Below are positions 24,138 to 34,275 of a DNA stretch of 64,000 nucleotides, in pieces. This DNA comes from Colletotrichum lupini. Its lineage: Eukaryota > Ascomycota > Sordariomycetes > Glomerellales > Glomerellaceae. Numbering within the stretch: position 1 is the first letter of the stretch; every line of letters starts with the position of its first letter. The stretch spans positions 1,860,001-1,924,000 of the forward strand of contig NC_064681.1 of the NCBI RefSeq assembly GCF_023278565.1, written 5' to 3'. Made by a program: the position numbers and the translations under genes. The notes beneath the pieces are model-generated. The model made no database searches. It was not told the origin of the DNA and saw only the letters and a list, made by a program, of their open reading frames with translations.

Positions 24138-25560
24138 CAATTACTTGCGCACCAAAAAGAGTCTAGGGCTAATGCATACATCTTATTCCCAGTCGCGGTA
24201 CCTACCTGCAATGCAGCTGGACAATTGCGTTACGCGTTACGCGCTACGGTGGACTTCCAGACTTGTCGATTGTTGTGGCTCTGGTTGAGCAATGAGGTAT
24301 GATTCAGGGACTGTTGTCCAAAGATGTGGTTTAAGACGTCATTCCATACTTATGGATATATACCACTTCCTCCTGACCGGCTGAGACCGAGAAGTCCGAA
24401 GGCAAGAGACGTCAGCCAGTTATTCGACCACTTTCAACTTGATCCAACCATTGACTTTGAACCTGAGGACTGAATTCAACGTGCCAAGGAGTGAGAGCTT
24501 ACTCTACTCAGGCAGCCGGGGGGACCTCAGCCATCCAGTCCACGCGACACAGACAGCCGCAGCTGGATAGGGAGCGGCAGGCAGCAACAAGCATATGAAA
24601 CTTCCTTGTCTCTGCTATGGTGCCTAAAGCTTACGAAGTAAGAATCCAGGGTACCACAGAAGCTTAAGTATTCCAATCAATTTCCGTCTATCTCAGCCTT
24701 GAGAGAAATCTAAGGCGCCCCGGGCACTCACACATCACCCAGTCACCGAGGCAACATGTGTGGCGCCCAATGTGTGTAGAAAATGCCCTCATGAGACAAC
24801 GAGCTCTGACATGATTGATCAACTGCTTACTGATGTTCAATCCGCGCCAGAATCTATGCCTGAAAGGTTGTTCCGATGCTGCACACCAGAAGCAGGCTGA
24901 GCGTGAGCGCCTACGCCGGGCAACGAGCTCTACACCACCCTACAACCGAAGTGGCATGAGCTTCTGCAAGCGATATCAGGCTATCCTATCAAAAGCTCTC
25001 TTCGCTGAAAAGGGGAATGTCATTTGGTGCCGACCTTGGCAATGCACGGCAGCCTGCATCCGAAGGACGTAAACCCCGCACTCTTCGGCCTCGACCGAAG
25101 TTGCATCTGTCCATTCGACCCTACAGTATCAAGGCTTCATCAAAGGCATGTTAACAATAGCAATCTGGGATTATATGTTTGTCAGATTATATAGGGAATA
25201 CATGAACACATCGACAACTCTTGAAGACTCGTTAAACTCAGAGCTGGAGGGGTGTGTGGAGCTTAAAGATGGGTTCTACCATACTGGTGTAAAGTGGCTA
25301 GCCAGGCTTTGCAGCCGTTCAATAAAGAGATGTGGTTACACGAGGTAAATGGAGGTCTGTATTTTATCACAAATCAACTCCTCGCTGGGCCTTTGCATGT
25401 CGACGTGGATGCGCCGCATTCGAGAAATTGTGAGGGGACATATGTAGAGCTGTAACCCGCACAGGAGCGAGAGCTTTTTGTCCCTTGGTTCCGTTTCCCA
25501 GCCTCGTTCCTGAGGAAATAATCTCAAACTCATCGAGAAGCTACGGATTTATCATTCAAC
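24138..25560. promoter_or_regulatory. Divergent intergenic region between anchored-protein and NLR genes
   Basis: About 1.4 kb between two outward-pointing start codons, so it should hold both promoters. ORFs inside it are short and motif-free. No repeat or RNA gene is recognised. Confidence 0.45.
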
Positions 25561-28500
25561 ATGGAGCAATCTGAGATGTATATTGATTTATATACGGTAT
25601 CTGTCGATGTTTCAGACTCTAACCACATTCTAGGGAGGCACACTTCGCCCGGCAATGGGCATCTACCTCGAAGTCAGGAACCGAGCGCATGGAGCCAAAC
25701 GACCGTCGAACAATCAAGATTTTCAGGAATTATGACGATATCAAAGAGGAATTCCTTGGAGGGATGGACGAAATTCATCAGGAGATTAGCATGCTCGAGC
25801 CACGTTTTGTGTATCTAAGAAGCTTTAGTGATTACTTTTCCACAAAACTCGGTCCTAAGCTTAATCCAGAAGTCTTCTGGGGCCTTTTTGGGCTAATCCT
25901 AACAGCAAGCTAATAATTCCTCAAACTGTCGAAGCCATGATTGTACTGACAACAGCGCAGATTGCTCTACCCGACGAAGAGGCAACGCGGCGAATCACTC
26001 AGATGCTTAAGAGGTTGGGCCGAGCCTGTCAGACCTTCCAACTCCACGCGGGCCAAAGTTCTACTCCATCAAAGGATGAAAAGGAGGCATGCTTTGAGAT
26101 ATTTGTCTCGATGACAAGGTTTCTATCAGATGCTATTAGATTTCTGCGGGATGCTGGAGACATTGCCAGCCTCTCATCGCCGCACGGTAGGATCTAGGAC
26201 TACGCAAACCTGACTGTTCCGCTCGTTGATTCCTTGTAGGTCACGCGCAGGGATCGTGGGCCAATTTGACGGTCATATACGACAATGCCCAGGCCGAGAT
26301 TGATGAGTCGTTGAAAGAGATTGAGAAGATTGCAGAAATATCCCAGAGGCAGGCTACGATGTTGTCGTTTCTGGCCCTCTCCCCTCGGTCCTTCGCTGAC
26401 AAGGCCAAGTTGCCTTGCTATGTGCTACCCACTGCCAGTACGAATCGATTCTTCAACCGTGACGAAGTCATCGAGGAAATAGACCATCAACTCGGAGAAC
26501 AGAGAATCGATGGCCTGCGATCACTCGCGCTCTATGGCATGGGTGGTGTAGGCAAGAGTCATGTCGCCTTGAAGTACATCGAAAAAAAGAAGGCGGAGAA
26601 AGGCCTCGCTGCGATATTCTGGGTCCACGCTGAGAACATAATATCGTTTCAGCAGAGCTTTACCGATATTGCTCTGAGACTAGACCTCCCTGGAGCCCAA
26701 CGAACCTTGCATGAAGAGAATCGACTAATCGTGAAGGACTGGCTTCAGCAGACGGGTCAGTCGTCAAAGCTTCTTCGAATCCCGAGGCTTTACTAACGTG
26801 AATAGAATGCAAATGGCTCATAGTGTACGACAACGTGGAGAGTTTTGATCTTCTGCGGGCCAATTGGCCCTTGCCAGGTAGCCAGGGCTTAGCATTGATC
26901 ACGACACGAAACCACTCGCTAGCCTTTGACCCAGCCAGTGGAGGTCTCGAGGTTCCCTCATGGAATACAGAGAATAGTACCAAGTTTCTCTTGCATCTAC
27001 TGTCTGGTCATATTAGTGCAGATCTTCTGGCGAACGAAGCGAAGTCTGCATATAGTCTGTCCGAAAGACTCAGTGGTCATGCGCTAGCAATCTCGAACAT
27101 GAGTGGACTCATTCAACGTCGGTCATGGTCAATTTCTCAACTCCTCGATAATTACGGAAGCAATCTAAACTTCAAGGACGGCTTAGAGGCGGTCTGGAAG
27201 GTTTCATTCCAGAATCTGAAGCCTGACAGCGCCGCTTTGCTGGCTGCATTTAGCTACTGCGCTCCTGACAGTATTCCTCATTCGCTATTTGAGTTGGAAG
27301 AAGCCGAGGATCTGCCTGATAGCTTACTCTGGTTCCTTGATGTGGATAGGTGACAACGCCCCTTTAAGTTGCATGCGTTGTGGTTGCTAATCAGGTACCT
27401 GGCAGATTTGAAGAGGCAATGGAAGAGCTATTGACTCTAGCACTCGTTAAGAGAGACAGGGAGACCCAAACTTACTCCATCCATCGGCTTATCCAGACTC
27501 ACTTCCTACGTTATATGACGCCAGAAGACCGGCAAAAGTCGTTCATAGAGGCATCACATCTGATGGAAAATGTGTTCCCAAAGAGGCCAGACGGCAAAAC
27601 GGCAACGATGTACAATGTGTGGGAGCAATGTCAGCTGTGGGTACAGCACGTATTGCAACTCAAGAATTGTTTCAGGCTCGAAAGGAGGCGCAATCCCGGT
27701 TTCTACGCTTGCACGAAGACCTGCGCGATGTGGGCTCAATGTGGACGGTCGGCATACATCTGTCCAAGATGACGTTCATGCTAGCTAACTTCTTCACTAG
27801 GTTTCTATTGGAGCAGCAAACTTGGCCTGAGCTTGAAGACCTTGTCGAAATAGGCAAACTGGCCTTGGCAACCCTTCCTGAACAGGACCCTGAGCTGTAC
27901 AACCTAACCTCGCCGGACACGTATATTGCACAGATGTGGGCGCGCCGAGGTCACTATCGCCTGGCAATAGAGGTGATGGTGAGCGCACGCAACATGAAGT
28001 TGAAGGCTCCTCAAGAAGATCACCAAAATTTGAGCTGGATGGCGAACAACATATCTGCATTTTACTCCTGCTTAGGCGAGTATAAGACCGCTCTGGAATG
28101 GCAGGAAACCAGCAGGGTTTCTTGGAAGCGATGGGCCAAGTCTGAGAATGTTGAATTTCATTGGCACCCGAACCAAAGATACGGCAAGGGGAGAACTTTG
28201 GCTTACATGAAGAGGTACGACGAAGCTAGAACCGACATCGACGAATCCCTAGAGGACATGCTTACAACCAAGCCGGTCATTTGGGGGACGGCGGGACCGT
28301 AAGTTCTGAACCTCTGAGAATGGACTCAATCTTAAGTGCTTGGGACAGCTCCGGCTAATGTCTCGTCATTTTGCCTAGGTGTCAGTTCGCTCGTGCTAGA
28401 CTAGCCATGTTCGAAGGAGACTTCAAGCTTGCTGAGCTCTTGTTCCAAAAGGCGCAGAGCATATGGCTCACGGGCAACAGTTCCAGAACGTCGGACTTCT

Positions 28501-28893
28501 ACGCGGCTACAATTTACCGCATGGGATGTTGCGCGCTACTCGAAGGAGAGGTGGAACGAGCTGTGTGAGTCTAGCTCTGGAAACATATAGTGGCCTTTGT
28601 TGACACCACCCAGGAAATACCTCCAAGACGCGATGGCAATAACATCATTGCGAAAAGATATCCAGGTAGGGGAGCATGCTCGCTGTCTGCACAAGCTTTC
28701 AGAGGCTCTCTATCAGATATCTGGTCGTGAACTGGAAGCGGACAGACTGCTCAAAGACGCCGAGGAGCTCTACTGGAAGCGTATCGAAAAGCTCAGAGGG
28801 GTTTCGGAGGAAGACCACGCAGAGTACGAAGTACCACAGATTCACCCCCAAGAGGAAGATTACGACTCTTTAGTCTATATGCTATGGCGCTGA
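25561..28893 (+). CDS. NLR/STAND protein: N-terminal helical domain, NB-ARC, TPR-like repeats
   Basis: Fungal NOD-like receptor candidate. Nine exons give a continuous 959-aa frame: 25561-25577, 25634-25904, 25961-26186, 26240-26755, 26806-27349, 27406-27747, 27801-28298, 28379-28564, 28614-28893. Introns are 49-80 nt. Intron 2 (25905-25960) appears to be GC-AG; all others are GT-AG. N-terminal region: an uncharacterised helical domain of the sort that precedes nucleotide-binding domains in fungi (HFARQWAS, NDRRTIKIFRNYDDI, EVFWGLFGLIL). NB-ARC: P-loop GMGGVGKS (residues 271-278), Walker B KWLIVYDNVE (about 346-355), ALITTRN, and a winged-helix region ending YSIHRLIQTHF. The C-terminal third has TPR-like helical pairs (HYRLAIEVMVSARNM, AFYSCLGEYKTALEW, LAMFEGDFKLAELLFQKAQ). 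Such proteins act in non-self recognition and regulated cell death (family knowledge). No internal stops, so probably intact. Confidence 0.86.
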
Positions 28894-29856
28894 ACATTAG
28901 AGAGAACTTTCGTAGCTATAATTTGATATTGAATCCAATCCTGGTGCTGAGAGCCGAATAGTCGACCAGGGATGTTGCCCTTCTAAAAACACCCATTGGC
29001 GGTCCAATTGCAGTTCTTGTGATTCCGTGCTGCTTGAAGGTAAGGCAGTGTGACTTGACGGCACACATGGCTTCGGTGGCTGGCTTGTGTGGCGCAGTTC
29101 GCCGAATAGGCCTCAGGAGGAACACGACAAATGGTGTAAAGCAAAGTATCGCCGAGCTATTTTGACAATTATACTGACCTTTAAACATATGGATATTCTC
29201 AACATGCCTTCGTGAGAAGAGTCCGAATGCCCAATAGGAGTTGAGCGGCATATGGTGTATAGAAACCCTCACGGCCGTGTCCTTTCCCGGAGAAGGGAGG
29301 TTGGATTAGGCGAGGGACCCATCGCGGTACCTTCTGCATGGTGTGGACTCGCTGACTAAGAAAATAGGCGTGCACGTTCACCTCTGAGCTCCTTGAACCT
29401 TCAACCTCTTTCAACTTCGAGGAGCTCAACTTCACGACAAACATATACTTGCGACAGACAGCGAATAATTGCACTTTGATCGTACTTGGCTATCTCCGAA
29501 TATTTCCTGCTCCCATACAGGATTCGAATTGGATCGACAACTCAGGCTAATTGGGGCAGGTGCCTACTGTCCTGAGCAACATCGAACGAAGTGAACCCAC
29601 CACGAGACCAGATCCACTTCATAGCTCGCGACGGACTTCATCAACAAAAGCGCAGTATGTGCTAGCACATCTAGCTTATCCCGCGGTCATCTCAGCTATT
29701 AATTCCCCATAAATTTGACTCACGGAATCACTGGCAAGCTGCCTCTGGATACCTAGGGACTGTCTGAGGCGGCCGTTCATCTCATCGGAGCTCTCATTCG
29801 GCCCTGGCGCGAACCTCACTGTCGTCGACATCTGAGCAATCACACATCAACCCAAG
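28894..29856. other. Intergenic region, nothing recognised
   Basis: About 960 bp between the NLR stop and the Clr2-like start. It includes a CTCAGG/CCTGAG inverted pair (about 29543-29575). No gene, RNA or repeat could be supported. Confidence 0.5.
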
Positions 29857-32046
29857 ATGTCCGACTTAGTAGAGTACTCAGTTGTCAACGTGTGTCGAAG
29901 CGACGGCCAGGACAATGGAGCGGGTTACTGGCCAACCCCTGCCGATACGGCTGCGAAGAACGCGAAGAAGACAGCACTGGAGAAGGTACCAAGAGCGAAA
30001 CCTCAAATGGTGCGGTTAGACAAAGATGACGCAAGATTTCAAGAGTGGCGCATAAAGCTGGGAATCTTGTTGAAGCAAGAACTCTCTCCGACAGGTAAGC
30101 TCGCCGTCCGCAAATGAGAAGTAGTACATTCACTGATACCCTTCCTAGAGGGTCTCCCCTGGCTCCTGCATTTTCCACGGGGCTACTGGCTGTACGAAAA
30201 GTCCAAGCATCTTTGGGTCTCGGGGCATCCAGTGAAGTCGAAGCTTTACAAGAGCCCGCAGGAATTTGGTCTTCATGTCCTATGGCTCCTGTCCGGCTCG
30301 ATGGACCGAACTGACTGCCGTTGCATTCACTGCAACGTTCGCGAAATGCCAAACATGGAGGATTTGACTGTCTCGGATGTTCCTCGGCCTCTGCCAACAG
30401 CGAACAACACTCAGCCACCGTCCAAGATGCGCAAGATTACACCTCAAATACCGCCAGGCGTTGCGGGGTCCCCGATACCCGCTCCCGCAGCGGCGTCAAC
30501 GCCTCCCATCGCGAAGAAGGAGACACCTGTGCCAGTGCCTACCCCAATGGCGAAGAAGGAAACTCCAGTTCCGATACCGACGATACCTTCGCGTGCGGTG
30601 CCAGCCCCCGCCCCGGCGCAAGCCCCAGTTCAGCCTAAGCCTCCTGTGCAGCAACAGCAGCAGCAGCAACAACAGCAGCAGCACCCTCCTCAGCCGATCC
30701 AGGCAACTCCTGTTCATCCGCAAGCTCAGGCTCCATCACAGGTTCCCGTTCAACCTCAAGTCCAGCAACCAGTCCAGACACCAGTCCAGCAACCAGTCCA
30801 GCAACCAGTCCAGCAACCAGTCCAGCAACCAGTCCAGCAACCAGTCCAGCAACCAGTCCAGCAACCAGTCCAGCAACAAATCCAGCAGCCGACCCAGCAG
30901 CAACAGCAAGTTCAGCAACAGCCTGCACCAGCTCCGACCCAGGCTCAACAGCAGGTTCAACCTCAGGTACATGCGCCGGCACCGCCGGTCTATCAGCAAC
31001 CGCAGTTCCTGCCTTACCCGCCGCCTTACGGTGGAATTGTAGCTCCGGCGCTGTTCCGCGTCGGAGAACTGGTTTGGTTCCAGATATCGTCAGGTTGGCG
31101 TTTGGGCATCGTGGCTGCTACAGGTATTATCAACCCCAATACCAACAAAGCCGAGCTTCAGATTCTCCCAATGTCACATGTCAACTTTAATCAGTCGCCC
31201 ATCCAGACACTGGAAGCGACAACGCGCCCGTTTCTTGCATTTTCGGTGCCTAACGTCAGCATTTCGGATCTACAAAACAAGGCCTACGACGAGGTCGATT
31301 GGGATGCCTTCTTCCAGACGATTACTCCGGAAGACACGCACCGCCGCGAGGTTGCGCTACTCGACTCCTCCAAGATGGCCGCCCAGAAGGTTGGCGTGTC
31401 GTTCTCTGTTTTCAGCCGACTTTCCGAGACCAATGGAGGGAAGAAGATCGACTACCACGGTATCTTCCTGGGCGCCGAGCGGATCGAACTTGGTGATGTC
31501 CTGCGCGTGCGTCTTTCCGCTGAGCAAGGCGTACCTCCCGCGGCGGCGAATCTCCCCGACGCACTCCTCGGCCTCCGTGAGATCTGCACCGCGCCTATCG
31601 ATTCACCTGGTAATGCATTCTTCAAGGGAGATATATACCAGCCCATCACCGGCGACAACCAACCCGTGGGTGGCATCCCAGTACCGGATGACAAACTCCC
31701 GCGCCCACTGCGCGACGAGATTGCGTTCCGCAATAAGTTTGCCGCGAGCGACCGCTGGCGCTGCGTGCTCCTCAAGCAGAACGCTGTCCTTCGCGAGCCG
31801 GATCTCAAGGGCCGATTCTACCCCACGCATAAGCTCCTACCCCTGCTCGATGGCCAAGCCAAAGTTCTTGCTGAGGTGCAGAAAGGCATCGTGCGTGACG
31901 TGCAGCAGCGACTCAACCAGCGCATCGACACGTTCAAGACGGCGTACATTGGCCAGAAGCGGACCCGCGTCGAGACTTTCGGGCCTGCCCTGCCTCCTGG
32001 CAGCGTGATCCAGTTTGAGCAATCCGTACGTGAGGATGGCGCCTAG
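29857..32046 (+). CDS. Clr2-like transcription-silencing protein
   Basis: Resembles cryptic loci regulator 2, in fission yeast a subunit of the SHREC nucleosome remodeler/deacetylase complex that silences heterochromatin. Two exons, 29857-30094 and 30149-32046, give 711 aa. The first domain spans the intron: the exon junction reads SPTEGLPWLLHFPRGYWLYE. It continues through SGHPVKSKLYKSPQEFGLH to a Cys pair DCRCIHC, the usual Clr2 N-terminal pattern. A Pro/Gln-rich linker of roughly 200 residues follows, with a polyglutamine run and a PVQQ minisatellite. The C-terminal domain begins near FRVGELVWFQISSGWRLGIV and runs to the end. It includes LGAERIELGDVLRVRL and FYPTHKLLPLLDG. The linker is longer and more repetitive than usual, in my judgement. 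Partner genes are not nearby. Confidence 0.83.
30649..30681 (+). repeat. CAG/CAA polyglutamine tract
   Basis: Eleven consecutive glutamine codons, a mix of CAG and CAA, inside the linker of the Clr2-like gene. The interruption by CAA should slow length change compared with a pure CAG run. Confidence 0.9.
30781..30876 (+). repeat. 12-bp coding minisatellite (PVQQ units)
   Basis: Eight perfect head-to-tail copies of CCAGTCCAGCAA, flanked by partly matching copies on both sides. Each copy adds the tetrapeptide PVQQ without disturbing the frame. Perfect identity points to recent expansion or homogenisation. Confidence 0.95.
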
Positions 32047-32527
32047 GCGGGACGCCTACGACGTCGCTGAGGAGAGAAGTGTCTCATTTCTGACGAAGGA
32101 ACATGAGACGGTACTTGTTAGGATAGACAGGCATCAGAACCCTGTATAGATTAGGAATACTACATAGACGCCGTTAGGATTTGATGTTATCATCCGGTTC
32201 TTTGGAGTGTTTGGTCGGACATGAACGTGCCTTTGCATTTCTTGGTATTTCCATGTGAATCATCTAGCCTGATAGGCTGTAGCTGGCTAGAGCACATCGT
32301 CATATGAGTCTTTAGCCAATACTACTTGGACAACAAGCCAAGACGGATACGCCGGGCGGCAAGATATGACCAAGTTGGTAACATCTTCACTCCTCTTTGA
32401 GAGACATTGACTGTTCAAAGAGTAAGTCGACGAGATAGGTAGGTGACACACATCCAAGCTGGGATCCGCAACATCCACAACCTCGAATGCGAGATATCAG
32501 CTAGTCGACGAGTATATCCCAGACACA
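32047..32527. other. Intergenic region, nothing recognised
   Basis: 3' flank of the Clr2-like gene up to the target-site TA of the mariner element. No feature seen. Confidence 0.5.
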
Positions 32528-32529
32528 TA

Positions 32530-32571
32530 CGGAGGTGCGTCCCAATAGTCATAGTAATTGCTGCCAAGCCC
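32530..32571 (+). repeat. Left terminal inverted repeat of the mariner element
   Basis: Begins CGGAGGTGCGTCCCAAT directly after a TA. It pairs with the right repeat with three transition mismatches. Confidence 0.93.
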
Positions 32572-33842
32572 TTAACCCACAATTACTACTTATTTCGACT
32601 AACTAGAGGCCACAGATTATTCCTGCCCACTTTACCTACTTTCTACCCCTACTATTACTTATAATAACTATTTTAACCTATATACTACTTTTTTTATAAT
32701 TATCGTAACGAGGGTATTAAAATTACTAAAACTACTATATTACTACTTACGTTACTTTTTATTTTTATTTTAATATAAATACTAAAATATTAATATAAAA
32801 AAAGCTAGATCTAGGCATTAGGGTAGTAATTCTTACTTTTTAAAATCGCTTAGTTAAGTAAATTACTAAATAGATATTTTAGGCTTTAGGAATTTTATTT
32901 TAAATTATTTATAACGTTCTTATTTACGTAAAATAGGCCGGATTCGACCTAGTCGCTTTTATTTTTTTATTTTAGCTTAATTATTATAAAAATACCCCTT
33001 AAAGTAACTACTTAACTAAATAGACTAAAGAGGTTAACGATATTATTATTTATAAGGTTTACTACGACTATTATAAGTATAAAAAGAACTATATTAATAT
33101 AACTAAAGACTTACTAAGGAATAAGGGTATTAATATCTTTATTATAACTATTTAATAAAATTTTTAATATTATAGTTTTTATAAAACTAAACTAATTTAT
33201 AAGCTAAGCTTAATAAAAAAGATATAATAAGAGCGATTTAAGTAGTATTTTAATTATTAATATTAAACCCTTAATAACTAAAAGCGGGTTATATAGTTAA
33301 ATAAGATAGTAATTACTTTTAATTATTATTATAATAACTATAAACTCTAGTATCGTACTAATAAGGCTTATATTAAATAGTATATATAAAAAAAGTAAAA
33401 GGATTATTCTAAATTTATATTTTAGGAGTATTTTATATATAACGAAAAAGGGCCTTATGATTATTAAATTCTTAAGATTATTATTAAGAGGAAAGTTATT
33501 AATATAAAAATTACTAAGCTTAACGCAGAGCTCGAGCCCGTTCGATATTAATAATAAGAGCTTAAGAATAATATAAAATAAATAAACTTACGGAACTTAC
33601 TAAGCTATAAGCCTTAATTTAATTAAAATACGAAGTTAAGTAAGTTAATATAAAACGGTAAGAGTAGAATTAACTAATATAAATACTATAAAAAGATCTT
33701 ATTACCTAAATTATTCTTTTAGGTTAAAGGATTATTTAATAATTTAATTATATAAAAAGATAAGGCGCCTATTTATAACTATTATTTTATTTATTATATA
33801 TATAGCCTATTTAAAATTATAAAGCTTTTTTAGCTAAGTAAT

Positions 33843-33866
33843 TCGCCCGACCTTAATCCTATCGAA
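33843..33866 (+). pseudogene. Transposase remnant (SPDLNPIE motif)
   Basis: The only readable piece of the mariner transposase. It encodes SPDLNPIE, the hallmark motif preceding the third catalytic acidic residue. The frame is broken by stops on both sides (TAG and TAA codons), consistent with C-to-T and G-to-A decay. Confidence 0.85.
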
Positions 33867-34231
33867 CCTTATTAACTATAAATAAAAAAATAAACTACTA
33901 AAAAGGGGGCGCCTAGGTCCTAGGTAGAAGTAATATATTATTAATAAAAGTACTAAAAAGTATTATTACTAAAATAGATCTGAAAATAAATAAAAAGGAT
34001 ATTTTATTATATTTAATAAATTATTATTTTAGAGGGTAGTAATAAATATAAAGAGGGTCGTTAAGCTAAAAAATACTACTATACGACCCTAAACGATTAC
34101 TAATTAACCTTAATTAACGCCTTTTTATTATAAAATTAATAATAATTATAATAGGTAGTAGTGGCCTAATTCTACCGCTTATATATACCCTGGCTAGCCC
34201 CTTGTCGACTCCCCTGCCTGTGGCAGGGGTT

Positions 34232-34273
34232 GGGCTTGGCAGCAATTGCCATGATTATTGGGACGCACCTCCG
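34232..34273 (-). repeat. Right terminal inverted repeat of the mariner element
   Basis: Reverse complement begins CGGAGGTGCGTCCCAAT and is followed outward by TA. It is inverted relative to the left end. Confidence 0.93.
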
Positions 34274-34275
34274 TA

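Larger units (their letters stand above)
32530..34273 (+). mobile_element. RIP-degraded Tc1/mariner DNA transposon
   Basis: A 1744-bp element bounded by 42-bp terminal inverted repeats (32530-32571 and 34232-34273). The repeats match at 39 of 42 positions, and all three differences are transitions. Each end is flanked by TA (32528-32529 and 34274-34275), the target duplication of Tc1/mariner elements. The interior is extremely A+T-rich, full of TpA and stop codons in every frame, as expected of repeat-induced point mutation. One transposase landmark survives on the plus strand: 33843-33866 encodes SPDLNPIE, the conserved block before the last catalytic acid of Tc1/mariner transposases. The terminal repeats were largely spared. 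The element cannot encode a working transposase. Confidence 0.93.

Noticed and set aside
25811..25905. Alternative GT-AG introns (donor GTATCT at 25811) to fix the NLR frame
   Set aside because: They would delete the conserved-looking FWGLFGLIL segment; the GC-AG intron keeps it and matches neighbouring intron lengths.
29540..29590. Possible tRNA on the minus strand with a B-box-like TTCGAATCC word
   Set aside because: D-arm and anticodon arm could not be folded, and the CTCAGG/CCTGAG pairing gives only a simple hairpin.
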